A stretch of 64,000 nt of DNA, taken from contig NZ_QVMN01000002.1 in the NCBI RefSeq assembly GCF_010501075.1, positions 186,001-250,000 on the forward strand. The letters are read 5' to 3'. The translations under genes and the position numbers were made by a program. Positions 53,181-63,687 of this stretch are shown piece after piece (the first letter of the stretch is position 1; every line of letters starts with the position of its first letter). This DNA is from Dysgonomonas sp. 25 (GTDB taxonomy: Bacteria > Bacteroidota > Bacteroidia > Bacteroidales > Dysgonomonadaceae). Under the pieces are notes generated by a model. That model saw only the letters and a program-made list of their open reading frames with translations. It did not search any database and had not been told where the DNA came from.

Positions 53181-53963
53181 TTAATAAATTAGTTTAAACT
53201 TGTCGGCATCTCTCCATGCCGGAAACTTACTCCTGAAATCGGTAAGCTTGTCTTTCGATATAGCAACCGTTGTTGCTGTCTCATCTGCATCTGATGCATC
53301 TAAAATGTTCCCTTTGAAGTCGATTAATTTAGATTCTCCTTTATATTTCAGCTTGTTACCATCCGTTCCACTTCTGTTTACTCCGCAAACGTAACACATG
53401 TTTTCGATAGCTCTTGCCTCGAGCAAAGTGTTCCATACCTTGCTTCTGGATTCGGGCCAGTTTGCTGCATAAACAAGTAAATCGTACTCATTGTCTACGT
53501 TACGTGCCCATACGGGAAATCGTAAATCGTAACATATTAACAAACAAATATTGAAGCCTTTATGTTCAACGATTAAGCGTTTATTTCCAGCCGAAAAGTA
53601 GTTTGCTTCTTCGCCCATTCGAAAAAGGTGACGTTTATCATAAAAATGGCTGGCTTCCGGTGTAATAAAAAATCCTCTATTGTAGTATTCACCGCCATCT
53701 TCGGCGATGAAGCTTCCGCAAATGGCTACGCTGTATTCTTTAGCCCAATGCTTCAGTTTATTTACCGTATTACCTTCGTTCGATTCTGCCAGTGCGTGGC
53801 TGTTCATCGAAAATCCGGTAGAGAACATTTCAGGCAGGACAAACAAATCGGTGACAGCTGCCTTTTCTTTGATAAAAGCATGTACTTTGTCGATATTCGC
53901 AGCTTTGTTTTCCCAGATAATGTCCAATTGTACTAAGGTGACCCTTAATATCGTTTCTGTCAT
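53181..53963 (-). CDS. Carbon-nitrogen hydrolase (omega-amidase, YafV-like)
   Basis: 260 residues from ATG 53963. The catalytic triad Glu-Lys-Cys is seen in FVLPEMFSTGF, DKRHLF and ICLLICYDLRFPVW. This resembles omega-amidases that hydrolyse alpha-ketoglutaramate. The longer reading start at 53981 adds six residues with no support. It is the first gene of a two-gene unit with the META lipoprotein. Confidence 0.92.
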   Translation of the reverse strand: MTETILRVTLVQLDIIWENKAANIDKVHAFIKEKAAVTDLFVLPEMFSTGFSMNSHALAESNEGNTVNKLKHWAKEYSVAICGSFIAEDGGEYYNRGFFITPEASHFYDKRHLFRMGEEANYFSAGNKRLIVEHKGFNICLLICYDLRFPVWARNVDNEYDLLVYAANWPESRSKVWNTLLEARAIENMCYVCGVNRSGTDGNKLKYKGESKLIDFKGNILDASDADETATTVAISKDKLTDFRSKFPAWRDADKFKLIY

Positions 53964-54053
53964 AGAGTAAAATTTTTGCAAAGGTACTACAAAGAGATTG
54001 ATTATAATAATCCGTCGGGACTAAAAAATATTTCTCCGATAAGGGAAAAATAT

Positions 54054-54061
54054 TACCTTTG
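54054..54061 (+). promoter_or_regulatory. -7 element TACCTTTG for the 54197 gene
   Basis: TTTC (54031-54034), a 19-base spacer, TACCTTTG. The leader would be about 130 bases and includes AGTAC/GTACT (54108-54123), an inverted repeat. Confidence 0.45.
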
Positions 54062-54196
54062 TCAACATTAATAAAAAATGAAGCATTATAAGATAAATAG
54101 TACCGGGTTGTACTATTAACACATTAATTTGATTATTAACATGCATGATTCTCCACATTGGATGTATCGCTGTAACACAATTAAAGTATTTATTTT

Positions 54197-55123
54197 ATGG
54201 TATTTAAATTACGTCTTGTTGTAATTCTATTAGCCATGATTACAACTGTTAGTCTTTATTCTCAGAAGAAAGAGAATATCCTTGTTCCCGAAGTTCCATA
54301 CGACAGTACAGCCAATTATCTTGGCGCTGATCCTGCCCAATACACAGGTCAGGAGTTGTGGTTGAAAAGAATGCCCGAAATACAACGGGAAATGGGCTAT
54401 GGGAATTTTATCCTGAATTATAAGAAAGTTGCTGACATTAACGATTCGAAGAATGTCTACAAATGCTGCGACGGCTATAATTCGATGTATTATGAATTGC
54501 AAAATAAGCATTTCCTTGTTGAACAGGTCTTCAAGGAGAAAATCAAAGATAAAGAAGAATATTTCCTCAAACTGAAAGAGTTATCCGACGGCGATATTGT
54601 CTATTACCATTACGACCCCGAATCTGTTTACTCATTCCCTTTTGCGGTGATGGGTTATATTGAAAAGCAAAAAGAATTGCTGAAAGGAAAAGAGTTTGTC
54701 TTTTCAGATGCCGTTTTGCTGAATGCTGTCGATATGGAAACACTTGACCCCATTAAACCTGTTGTGGGGCAGAAATGGGTATATGAAGACGTAACGGTAG
54801 ACAACTACCATTTCGAAGTATCTCTTATAGCAAAGAACTCGAATGGGACGAAAATTGCTGTTCCACTGGCGGATGTCTACAATGAGACTCTACCCAGAAA
54901 AGTGTATACATGGAAAGAGGCGAATGATATGCAGCAGAAATTCGGGATATACAACTATAAACGCATCCTTCAGCAGAAGATAGCATCTAACATGAACAAA
55001 GAATCGCTGCGATTATCCTGGGGCGAACCATTGGAAGTGATAAAGAAAGGAAATACCGAGGAATGGGTATATACTTCGGGTTCGGTCGTTTTTAATGGAA
55101 ATAGTATCGCGAAAATAAATTAG
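54197..55123 (+). CDS. Secreted protein of unknown function
   Basis: 308 residues with a signal peptide to about LYSQ. No recognised domain. The central part has CCDGYNS, KLKELSDGDIVYYHYD and VGQKWVYEDV. The end (LRLSWGEPLEVIKKGNTEEWVYTSGSVVF, given here in part) has the shape of a SmpA/OmlA-like small-protein module (L-x-W-G-x-P-x-E-V ... E-W-V-Y). It is exported, probably periplasmic or outer membrane. The terminator at 55163 closes it. Confidence 0.65.
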   Translation: MVFKLRLVVILLAMITTVSLYSQKKENILVPEVPYDSTANYLGADPAQYTGQELWLKRMPEIQREMGYGNFILNYKKVADINDSKNVYKCCDGYNSMYYELQNKHFLVEQVFKEKIKDKEEYFLKLKELSDGDIVYYHYDPESVYSFPFAVMGYIEKQKELLKGKEFVFSDAVLLNAVDMETLDPIKPVVGQKWVYEDVTVDNYHFEVSLIAKNSNGTKIAVPLADVYNETLPRKVYTWKEANDMQQKFGIYNYKRILQQKIASNMNKESLRLSWGEPLEVIKKGNTEEWVYTSGSVVFNGNSIAKIN

Positions 55124-55162
55124 AATAAGATGAAATAAGTTGTCTTTTTCCAATCTATATAT

Positions 55163-55190
55163 AACCTCCGACGCTTGTTCGGAGGTTTAT
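55163..55190. terminator. Terminator between 55123 and the efflux operon
   Basis: AACCTCCG (55163-55170) pairs with CGGAGGTT (55180-55187). It touches the stop codon of the outer-membrane factor gene and can serve both sides. Confidence 0.8.
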
Positions 55191-56557
55191 TCTTTCCATC
55201 CGCCGCCTAAAGCCTTATACAGTGTAACGGTCGAATTCAGTTCGTTGAGGATAGCGTTATTCAGCGCAATTTCGGCATCGAAAAGCTGACGCTGCGAGTC
55301 GAGGACGTCGATGTAGTTGACATACCCGTTGATATACTGCAAACGTGCCAGCTTGTAATACGAAAGAGCCGAGTTGTAAAGTTCCTCGTTCGACTTACGC
55401 ACCTCCTTTGCCTTATCGAATGTAATAAGCGCGCCATTTACCTCTTTAAAGACATTCATAATCGTTTTCTCGTAATTATATGCCTCTTGCTCATAGGCAG
55501 CCTGTGCGGCGTTATATTGTGCCTTATTCTTGCCGAAATTGAAAAGCGGGCCGATCAGGCTTCCCGAAATCCACCATGCCGGATTGGAGAATAGTTGTGC
55601 AAACTCCCTGTTTTCGAATCCATACCTGCCTGTCAGTACGAAATTTGGGAATATATCCGTATAGGCAACTCCTACTTGGGCATTTGCCTGAATCAAGCGT
55701 TGTTCTGCTTGTAAGACATCCGGGCGGCGTTTCAGGATAGTCGTTGCCAGTCCGGCAGGCAATTCGGCAGGCATCCGCTGCTCTATCAGGTCTGTCCCGC
55801 GCGGGATGAGCGTAGACGGAAACTCGCCGACTAAAATAGCCAAATCGTTCTCTTTGAGCTTTATCTCATTCTCTAAGTTCGGGATAAGCGTCTCAGTACG
55901 TGCTAATTCTACCAAACTCTGCCGGTAAGGGATTTCGGAGGTCAATCCGCCTTCGAATCTCAGCTTGGCAAAATTAGCCCCTTCCTTGCGGGCTTCGAGG
56001 GTTTGGCGGACGATTTCCAACTCTCGGTCTAAAGCCTTCAGTTCGAAATACGTTTGAGCAACCTGCGATACCAGCGTGAGGTGCAATGCCCGCTGAGCCT
56101 CTACGGTCTGCATATAGGCGGCAATATCTGCATCCCTTTGCCAGCGTAGATTACCCCAGATATCCAATTCCCATGCTACGGTAAACTGTGCCCTTACTTC
56201 GCTGCTGTTGGACGTATAATTCAGCCCCTCCTTCTGGTAATAAGTGGTAATCCCGAATTCGGGTAGCAGGTTAGCCTCGCTTATGCGCTTGCTTGCCAGC
56301 ATCTCCTTGATGCGGGCGGCGGCTATCTTCATATCCTTATTGTTAGCCAAAGCCCTTTCGATAAGAGACTGCAAAACCGTATCCTTATAAAGCGTACTCC
56401 AACCGATGTCGGCAACGGCTATCCCCGTCGAATCGTATCGCTCGAAATGTTGCGGCATGGTGGTTATCTCGGGCTGTTTGTAGCGATGCCCGATTTTGCA
56501 CGATTGCACCGCAACCGATACGAGTATGATAAGCAATATATAGTTAAATCTGTTCAT
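55187..56557 (-). CDS. Outer-membrane efflux factor (TolC/OprM family)
   Basis: 456 residues, lipoprotein (signal ends VAVQSC). Two TolC-like repeats of long helices and beta strands form the outer-membrane channel of an RND pump; L-R-W-Q-R-D-A-D and R-R-P-D-V-L-Q-A-E are NodT-type features. It is the last gene of the three-gene operon; its start shares one base with the stop of the RND gene (TAATG). Confidence 0.94.
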   Translation of the reverse strand: MNRFNYILLIILVSVAVQSCKIGHRYKQPEITTMPQHFERYDSTGIAVADIGWSTLYKDTVLQSLIERALANNKDMKIAAARIKEMLASKRISEANLLPEFGITTYYQKEGLNYTSNSSEVRAQFTVAWELDIWGNLRWQRDADIAAYMQTVEAQRALHLTLVSQVAQTYFELKALDRELEIVRQTLEARKEGANFAKLRFEGGLTSEIPYRQSLVELARTETLIPNLENEIKLKENDLAILVGEFPSTLIPRGTDLIEQRMPAELPAGLATTILKRRPDVLQAEQRLIQANAQVGVAYTDIFPNFVLTGRYGFENREFAQLFSNPAWWISGSLIGPLFNFGKNKAQYNAAQAAYEQEAYNYEKTIMNVFKEVNGALITFDKAKEVRKSNEELYNSALSYYKLARLQYINGYVNYIDVLDSQRQLFDAEIALNNAILNELNSTVTLYKALGGGWKE

Positions 56558-59500
56558 TATTTCTCTTTTTTAATCTTTTTCCAAAGTTTAGACGTGTCAG
56601 GAAACTTGATGTCGGGAATACTCAGTTTCTGCTTCAATTTGTACACCATGACAAAGAAGAACGGCACAAAAACAATTCCCACAGTGGTGGCTACAATCAT
56701 CCCGAAGAATACGCCCGTACCTATCGAGTGGCGGCTCGCCGAACCCGGGCCGGATGCAATGACAAGTGGCAACAATCCTAAAACGAATGCCAGCGAAGTC
56801 ATCAGAATCGGGCGGAAACGCAGCTTGGCTGCCTGCATGGCTGCGTGCATCGGCTGCATACCGTTGTCTACCTGTATCTTGGCAAATTCGACAATCAAAA
56901 TCGCATTTTTAGCGGCTAATCCCATGAGTGTAATCAGTCCGATTTGGAAGTAAATATCGTTCTCCAATCCCAGAATCCGTATGCCTAAGAATGCGCCGAG
57001 CAAGGCAATCGGCAGCGAAAGCATCACCGAGATAGGCACTGTCCAGCTCTCGTATAAGGCTGACAGGAACAGGAATACGAAGATGAAAACTAATAGGAAA
57101 ACTAAGCCTGTTTCGCCTCCTGCTTTTTGCTCTTGAAACGATAATCCACTCCATTCCAAGCCGATATTCTCGGGTAGTTTGTTTTTTACGATGCTCTCGA
57201 TTTCTTCCATTGCTTTTCCCGAGCTATTTCCTCCGGCAGGAGAAGCCTGCATAGAGGCTGAGGTGTACATATTGAACCGCGTAATATTACCCGGGCCGGT
57301 GGTGTAGCTCGTCGTACCCAACGCCGTGAGCGGAATCATACTTCCTCCCAAACCTTTGACGTAGAACAGGTTGATGTCGTTGACATCCTTTCTGTACGAT
57401 TCGTCGGCTTGTATATAGACCTTGTATATACGGTTGAACATATTGAAGTCGTTGACATAAACCGAACCTAAATAGGATTTCATTGTCGAAAAAATATCGG
57501 ACATCGGCACTCCCAACAACATTGCCTGGTCACGGTCTACATCGAAGTACAGTTGCGGGATATTCGACTGCAAAGAGGTCGAAGTTCCGGTCAGTACATC
57601 CGATTTGTCGGCATAATAGAGGAAGGTATCGGTGGCCGCAACCAAATCATCCCATGAGGCACCCGAACGTGCCTGCAACTTAAATTCGGCTCCTCCGGCG
57701 CTACCCAATCCGGGTATGGATGCCGGACGGCTGAGGAAGGTGCGGGCTTCGGGATAATCGGCAAACTCGTTCCTTACATCCTCCATCACTTCTTCTACGC
57801 CCATATCCCGTTCTTTCCATGCTTTCAGGATAACGGTGAGGGTTGTACGTCCTTGATTGCTTCCTACGCGTGGGCTCGAACCGGTCACGTTCTGTACATA
57901 TTCTACCGCCTCGTGATGGTCGAGATAGGCAAGCGCCCTATCTGTTATGACGCGTGTTCTTTCGAGGGTAGTACCTTCGGGCATTTCCAGCTCGACAGTG
58001 AAATATCCTTGGTCTTCCTGCGGGATAAAGCTGGAAGGGGTTATCTTGTTGAGGACAAAAATCAGGATTAATATCATCCCGAATGCAGCCAATGTACGGT
58101 GTGGATTATTCATCACCTTGGTCAGTATCTTGCTGTATTTTCCGTTTCCTTTATATAGCCATGCATTGATTTTGCGGAAGACTAATTTCTTTCTTTTATG
58201 GTTGGATGGGCGCAGTAAAATGGCGCACATAGCGGGGCTGAGCGTGAGTGCGACCACGCAGGAGATGAGTACGGAAACGACTATCGTGACCGAGAACTGA
58301 CGATAGAGAGAACCCGTAATCCCGTCCAGAAAGCTTACGGGGACGAATACGGCTGCCAACACCATCGATGTGGCAATCAGTGCGCCTGTCAGTTCTTTCA
58401 TGGCGAGGTGTGTTGCTTCGCGGGCGTTCAATCCTCTTTGCTCCATAATGCGCTCGACGTTTTCCACTACTACGATGGCATCGTCCACGACGATACCGAT
58501 TGCCAGAATCAGTCCCAACAAGGTCAGCATATTGAGCGAGAAACCCATAATAAGCATAAAGCCGAATGTTCCAATCAGCGAGATAGGAACGGCTATAATC
58601 GGTATGACGGCTGCCCGCCAGTTTTGCAACGACAGGAATACTACGACGATAACCAGAAACAAGGCTTCGAATAACGTTTTATATACCTCGTGAATGGATT
58701 CGCCGATATACTCGGTCATATCGAAGGGGATGAGATACGTCATGCCTTCGGGGAAATCCTGTTCGATTACCTGCATTTCCTTTTTTATCTGTTCGGCTAC
58801 CTCCATCGAGTTAGCACCCGGCAGGGTGTAGATGCTCAATATGGCGGCATTCCCGCCGTTTAAACCACTTTCGGTAGTGTAGGATGAAGCTTCGAGCGAA
58901 ACACGGGCAATATCGCGTATGCGGATAAACGAGCCGTCGGGGTTGGCCTTTACGACAATCTCTTCGAACTCCTCGGCAGAGGAAAGCCTTCCTCTCGCCG
59001 TGATGGAAATAGCCACATCCACATTGCCTACCGGTTGCTTGCCCAGTTCGCCTGCTGCCGATTCGCGGTTCTGGTCTTTAAGGGCTTTTTGCAGGTCGGC
59101 GACAGTCAGCCCGAAACTGGCTAATTTATCAGGATAGACCCAAATCTGCATGCCATAGTAGCGGCTTCCGACATTGGATATACGCCCCACGCCCGGGATA
59201 CGTTTCAGTACGTCTATCACGTTGATAGTGGCGTAGTTACTCAAATATATTTCGTCGTATTTGGGGTCGGAAGATACCAATGCTACGGTCATTAGCTGAT
59301 TGGGAGCTTGTTTTTCTACGCTTATACCGTTTTGCAAAACCTCGGCGGGTAAACGGTTCTCGGCTAATTTTACCCTGTTTTGTATTTCTACGGCAGCCAA
59401 ATCGGGATCTGTTCCTACGTCGAAGGTAACGGTTATACCTAATCCTCCCGAGTTGGAACTGCTCGATTCCATATAGATCATGCCCGGCGTTCCGTTCAGT

Positions 59501-59706
59501 TCCTGTTCGATAGGCGTTGCTACCGCTTCGGAAACGGTTGTCGCATTCGCTCCGGGATAGGAGGTGCTGATTCGGACAATAGGCGGCGTAATCTGCGGAT
59601 ACTGCTCGATTGGGAGCAATATCAGCCCGATAATCCCTATGATGACAATCAATATGGAAATGACTGTCGACAGAACGGGACGGTCTATAAAAAATCCGCC
59701 TTTCAT
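56557..59706 (-). CDS. RND efflux transporter (AcrB/HAE1 family)
   Basis: 1049 residues, twelve membrane helices and two large periplasmic loops. The proton-relay carboxylates are in GIVVDDAIVVVENVERI (TM4, DD). The start FIDRPVLSTVISI and the SYPGANATTVSEAVATPIE segment (given here in part) are typical of HAE1 pumps. It exports drugs or lipids; the substrate is not predictable. Overlaps the fusion-protein gene by ATGA and the outer-membrane factor gene by one base. Confidence 0.96.
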   Translation of the reverse strand: MKGGFFIDRPVLSTVISILIVIIGIIGLILLPIEQYPQITPPIVRISTSYPGANATTVSEAVATPIEQELNGTPGMIYMESSSSNSGGLGITVTFDVGTDPDLAAVEIQNRVKLAENRLPAEVLQNGISVEKQAPNQLMTVALVSSDPKYDEIYLSNYATINVIDVLKRIPGVGRISNVGSRYYGMQIWVYPDKLASFGLTVADLQKALKDQNRESAAGELGKQPVGNVDVAISITARGRLSSAEEFEEIVVKANPDGSFIRIRDIARVSLEASSYTTESGLNGGNAAILSIYTLPGANSMEVAEQIKKEMQVIEQDFPEGMTYLIPFDMTEYIGESIHEVYKTLFEALFLVIVVVFLSLQNWRAAVIPIIAVPISLIGTFGFMLIMGFSLNMLTLLGLILAIGIVVDDAIVVVENVERIMEQRGLNAREATHLAMKELTGALIATSMVLAAVFVPVSFLDGITGSLYRQFSVTIVVSVLISCVVALTLSPAMCAILLRPSNHKRKKLVFRKINAWLYKGNGKYSKILTKVMNNPHRTLAAFGMILILIFVLNKITPSSFIPQEDQGYFTVELEMPEGTTLERTRVITDRALAYLDHHEAVEYVQNVTGSSPRVGSNQGRTTLTVILKAWKERDMGVEEVMEDVRNEFADYPEARTFLSRPASIPGLGSAGGAEFKLQARSGASWDDLVAATDTFLYYADKSDVLTGTSTSLQSNIPQLYFDVDRDQAMLLGVPMSDIFSTMKSYLGSVYVNDFNMFNRIYKVYIQADESYRKDVNDINLFYVKGLGGSMIPLTALGTTSYTTGPGNITRFNMYTSASMQASPAGGNSSGKAMEEIESIVKNKLPENIGLEWSGLSFQEQKAGGETGLVFLLVFIFVFLFLSALYESWTVPISVMLSLPIALLGAFLGIRILGLENDIYFQIGLITLMGLAAKNAILIVEFAKIQVDNGMQPMHAAMQAAKLRFRPILMTSLAFVLGLLPLVIASGPGSASRHSIGTGVFFGMIVATTVGIVFVPFFFVMVYKLKQKLSIPDIKFPDTSKLWKKIKKEK

Positions 59707-60884
59707 TTCACTTCCTCCTTGTTTTCTAATTCTTTGGCTCTTTGCTCCAATATCTTTTGTTCCTCGTCGTGTGTACGAGGGATTACTTTCTGCCCTTGCG
59801 TCAGTTTCTGATAACCTTCGGTCACAATATGCTCCTTCGGAGATAAACCTCTGGTGACGACAACCATGTTATTCTGTTCGTTTCCGATTTCGATAAAACG
59901 TTTTTCGGCTATACTATCGGGGCGTATAACAAAAATATAGGCTCCCCCTTTATCTATAATCAAGGCTTTGCGTGGAACGACTGTCGCGTTTTCTACAACA
60001 TCAATCAATAGCTTTACCCGTGTAAATTGTCCGGGTAACAATACCTGATTCGGGTTAGGCAACTCGGCACGCACGCCGAATGTGCCCGTTTCGGGATCTA
60101 CCTGCGGCGAGGCAAAGTCTACTATCCCTCTTTCGCTGTATGGTGTATTATCGGCAAGGGTAATTTCTATACTCGGCTGCCACGAACGTGTAGAGTCCTG
60201 TTCGCCCAGATGGACGTTCCGGCGCTGGCTGCGCAGATAGTCCAATGCTGTCAGTTTGAAGTCGACCAAGACGGTGTCGCGCTTCACGACATTTGCCAAT
60301 AACGAGGCATTGGAATTGCCCACCAGCGAGCCTATATCCACATATGCCTCGCTGATATAGCCTGTGAGCGGCGAACGGACAATGGTATAGCTCAATTCCA
60401 GCATTGCCTGATCCAAGTCGGCTTTACTCATCGCTACATCGGCCTGTGCGATATTATAAGCCGCGGTAGCATTGTCCAAGTCGAGCTGGCTGGCGGCATT
60501 GAGCTTATAGAGTGGCTCGATACGCTCCAGATCGCGTTTTGCTTTGGCTTCCTGCGCCTCGTTTCTTTTCAAGAGCGCTTTGGCTCTTTCGGCTTTTGCC
60601 TTATATTGTTTGTCGTTGATGTAGAAAAGTACCTCACCTTCATGTATAAGCTTTCCTTCGTCGAATGTTCTCCGTTCGAGGTAACCTTCTACACGTGCGT
60701 GTATTTCCACACTGCGCGAAGCCTTTATCAGCCCTACGTAGGAAGAGTAGATCTCGATATTCTGGGTTATGGCAGGTTCTACCTCCACCACGGGAAGCGG
60801 AGCGGTAGTTTCTTTACATGCATTGAATCCGGCTATTGCTGCAATGATGATGAATAATATGAAAGGTATGTTGGATTTGCCCAT
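59703..60884 (-). CDS. RND efflux periplasmic adaptor (membrane fusion protein)
   Basis: 393 residues. Lipoprotein signal (FNAC, Cys23). The hairpin, lipoyl and beta-barrel domains of the AcrA/MexA type are indicated by ARVEGYLERRTFDEGKLIHEGEVLFYI (given here in part), a long coiled-coil hairpin (about 100-160) and SPLTGYISEA. First gene of the operon; it bridges the pump and the channel. No TetR or other regulator gene is adjacent. Confidence 0.95.
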   Translation of the reverse strand: MGKSNIPFILFIIIAAIAGFNACKETTAPLPVVEVEPAITQNIEIYSSYVGLIKASRSVEIHARVEGYLERRTFDEGKLIHEGEVLFYINDKQYKAKAERAKALLKRNEAQEAKAKRDLERIEPLYKLNAASQLDLDNATAAYNIAQADVAMSKADLDQAMLELSYTIVRSPLTGYISEAYVDIGSLVGNSNASLLANVVKRDTVLVDFKLTALDYLRSQRRNVHLGEQDSTRSWQPSIEITLADNTPYSERGIVDFASPQVDPETGTFGVRAELPNPNQVLLPGQFTRVKLLIDVVENATVVPRKALIIDKGGAYIFVIRPDSIAEKRFIEIGNEQNNMVVVTRGLSPKEHIVTEGYQKLTQGQKVIPRTHDEEQKILEQRAKELENKEEVK

Positions 60885-60995
60885 ATTATTAAAATTCTAA
60901 TGTTTAACTATATGAAATTAACATTTGACCTTCGCTTTTTGTTTTAAGCAAGGTAAAGAAATTGAAAGAATTGTAAAAAGTAAGGTAGTGGGGAC

Positions 60996-63674
60996 TTACA
61001 GGCTTGCTCTGTTACTTCCCGAGAGCATCTCTCTGATGCTGTTATTCAGTTCGCTTGCAGCCGTCAGATCCTCTATGTTCAGGTGCATACGATAGCGCCA
61101 GTAGTGTTTCGGGTTGGCAGGTATATTGATTCTTTCTTCCTCCGGATTGGGATTTCTGTATTGTTCGCTCATCGAGAGCCAGTCCTGCAAAGGGATAATG
61201 GTCAGCATCGACGGCGAATTCAGGTGGTTGAGTAATATCTGGTGGCAAATACCGGTAGTACAATCTTTGGGGGCTTTGCCTTCTTTCCACAACACCTCGT
61301 TGTAGTAACGTTGTATCAGTTCTTTATCTTCGCGCCACCAAAGGCGTATAGGCGACATATCGTGTGTGGAAGTGGTGCATACGCTCAAGTAAGGCAATTC
61401 CCACAATTTGGCAAACGTAAGGTTCGTTTCTTTAGGCATCCGCTCGATTTCTAACGAGAGTATTTGCAAGTCCTTCATTACCGCGGGAACGCAATCGGGT
61501 ATCATCCCCAAATCTTCGCCGCAGACAAGCATTTGAGTTGCATCGATAAGCTTAGGCAATTTCTTCATGGCGCTATCTGCCCAGAATTGGGTATGCCGGC
61601 GAAAGAAAAACTCATCGTGCAACTGCGTAAAGGCTTTTTGAGCAGCATCGTCCAAATCGCGGAACAAAAAAGTCTCCTGTCCTGCAATACGTGGATGGAA
61701 CAGGTCTGGCGCACCCTTGTCGCGGATGAATAATACATCGTTGCAAAAATGGTATAAGGCATCTCTTAGCTGATTACTTTTATCATTTGTGCGCTCCTGA
61801 AAGATTTGCTGTATTTTGGACTGGGTATTACAAAACTCTTTTAATGAGAATAGCCCGTTTCCGTTAGGATGCAGATATGTTGCAAGGGCCTCGTCGGTAT
61901 AATCGCCGAACAATTCATGCAGGTATTTCCCGTCTACATAAGCAGTTGTCATTCGCTCCGCTTCGAACGGGAAGCCGAAACTTCCTATTTCTTCGGCGGA
62001 ATAGGGCAGTGCCGGATTGAAGTAGCCTAACAATCCTTGTACGGAAGTGACAGGAATCTCCCAGATGCGGAAGAATCCCAGAATATGGTCGATGCGGTAG
62101 GCGTCGAAAAAGTCCGCCATCTTCTGAAAGCGTTTCGACCACCAGCTGTATTCGTCCTTTGCTTTTTCCTCCCAGTTATAGGTCGGGAATCCCCAATTCT
62201 GCCCGTTTGTAGAAAAGGCATCCGGCGGAGCACCGGCCTGCGCATCGAGATGAAAAAGTTGTGGCTCTACCCACGTATCGACGCTTGTTTTATTCACCCC
62301 GATAGGAATATCACCTTTCAGGATGACGCCATTCCGGTGAGCGTATTCTTTCACCCCTTTCAGCTGTTTATCAAGCAAATATTGGGTGAAGTATATAAAC
62401 TGGATGGCTTTTGTTGCCTCATTGTCATACGAAATCAGGGCGCTTAGTTTATCCCGGTCATACCCGGCATATTCGTTCCATTGCCAGTATTCGGCCGTAT
62501 GGAAAAAGTCGCGCAGATAACAGAAACAGGCATAAGGAAATAACCAGTTTTCATTCTCCCGAAAGAATGTCTGATATTCCTCGCTTTGTAAGATGGCATC
62601 GCCTCTCTCTACAAAAAGCTCTTTCAAATAGCTTTGTTTCAGTCGCAAAGCTGCTTCGTAATCGACCACCTTTTGCTTGTTCAGCTCGGAAGCCCACGAT
62701 TCGTAGCGGGCATAAGATTCTTTATTATGCAGCGGGTAATCCTTTATACCGAAATATATCGGATGCAGCGCATAGATGGATATAGCGCTGTAAGGGTAGG
62801 AGTCTGTCCAGCTATGCGTTACGGTAGTATCATTGATGGGCAATAGCTGTATCACTTTCATCCCTGTGGCGACTGCCCAGTCCACTAACTTCTTCAAATC
62901 CAAGAAGTCGCCTATGCCGAAGCTGTCGTGTGTCCGCAGCGAGAATACCGGAATAGCTACACCCGAAGTTTTGGGATAAATGGCGGGATGATGGAACAGG
63001 AATGTATTGACTGTTATCGTATTATTGGGAGAGCGAAAAGGATGTAATATCAACGCTTCCCCTTCCCACCAATAAGTTGTTTTTTGCTCGTTGGTATCGT
63101 ATATCGCGAATTTGTAGGCAGTCTCGTGCTGTATGCAGTTGGCATCCAATGCTATCTGCCATTCGCCTTCGGTGTTGTAGGACAAGGATAGTGCCTTGGA
63201 TTCGTCCCAATTGCCTAAATAATCGGAGCTGCCGGATATAATCAGCTTTTGTCCCCGTGCTACATACGGACATCTGACTTTCAGTAAAACAGCTTGCGGC
63301 GGGTAAGCGTCCGTCGCTTGCGAAGCGTGGCCGTAAAAGCCACTGGTGAAAGCGGAGGAATAGAGATACTTCTGTTCGGGAGTATCGAACCAGCTATCGT
63401 TCACCTGAAAAGTACAGCCTTTTTGTAGGTGTAGGGTATGTTTGAGCGCCCCCTCTTTGCGAAAGGTTCTGTTCTCCTTTTTTACGAGGTAATAGTAGGT
63501 AATGTCGGCTATATTGTCGGGTATTTCTATCGTTACCTGCCAACGGGAAAGCGAAGCGTATTCCATGCGGACGGCTTCTCTTTCGTTGTTATTGCCCAAT
63601 GCAGCTACCGAACCACAGATATATAGTTCTTCGCCCCACTGCGTTTCGTAATCGATAGAAAATAGGATATTCAT
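60996..63674 (-). CDS. malQ: 4-alpha-glucanotransferase MalQ with two N-terminal starch-binding domains
   Basis: 892 residues. Residues 1-about 110 and 130-240 are two CBM20-like domains (EELYICGSVAALGN; KLIISGSSDYLGNW with W-E-S). From about 270 is the GH77 catalytic domain: the nucleophile in YRIDHILGFFR (Asp), the acid/base in VCGEDLGMIPD (Glu) and the stabilising Asp in TSTHDMSPIR. It rearranges maltodextrins. The CBM20-GH77 layout is the DPE2-like type and suits glycogen or starch metabolism in the cytoplasm. No signal peptide is visible. Confidence 0.94.
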   Translation of the reverse strand: MNILFSIDYETQWGEELYICGSVAALGNNNEREAVRMEYASLSRWQVTIEIPDNIADITYYYLVKKENRTFRKEGALKHTLHLQKGCTFQVNDSWFDTPEQKYLYSSAFTSGFYGHASQATDAYPPQAVLLKVRCPYVARGQKLIISGSSDYLGNWDESKALSLSYNTEGEWQIALDANCIQHETAYKFAIYDTNEQKTTYWWEGEALILHPFRSPNNTITVNTFLFHHPAIYPKTSGVAIPVFSLRTHDSFGIGDFLDLKKLVDWAVATGMKVIQLLPINDTTVTHSWTDSYPYSAISIYALHPIYFGIKDYPLHNKESYARYESWASELNKQKVVDYEAALRLKQSYLKELFVERGDAILQSEEYQTFFRENENWLFPYACFCYLRDFFHTAEYWQWNEYAGYDRDKLSALISYDNEATKAIQFIYFTQYLLDKQLKGVKEYAHRNGVILKGDIPIGVNKTSVDTWVEPQLFHLDAQAGAPPDAFSTNGQNWGFPTYNWEEKAKDEYSWWSKRFQKMADFFDAYRIDHILGFFRIWEIPVTSVQGLLGYFNPALPYSAEEIGSFGFPFEAERMTTAYVDGKYLHELFGDYTDEALATYLHPNGNGLFSLKEFCNTQSKIQQIFQERTNDKSNQLRDALYHFCNDVLFIRDKGAPDLFHPRIAGQETFLFRDLDDAAQKAFTQLHDEFFFRRHTQFWADSAMKKLPKLIDATQMLVCGEDLGMIPDCVPAVMKDLQILSLEIERMPKETNLTFAKLWELPYLSVCTTSTHDMSPIRLWWREDKELIQRYYNEVLWKEGKAPKDCTTGICHQILLNHLNSPSMLTIIPLQDWLSMSEQYRNPNPEEERINIPANPKHYWRYRMHLNIEDLTAASELNNSIREMLSGSNRASL

Positions 63675-63687
63675 ATTATATGATTTT

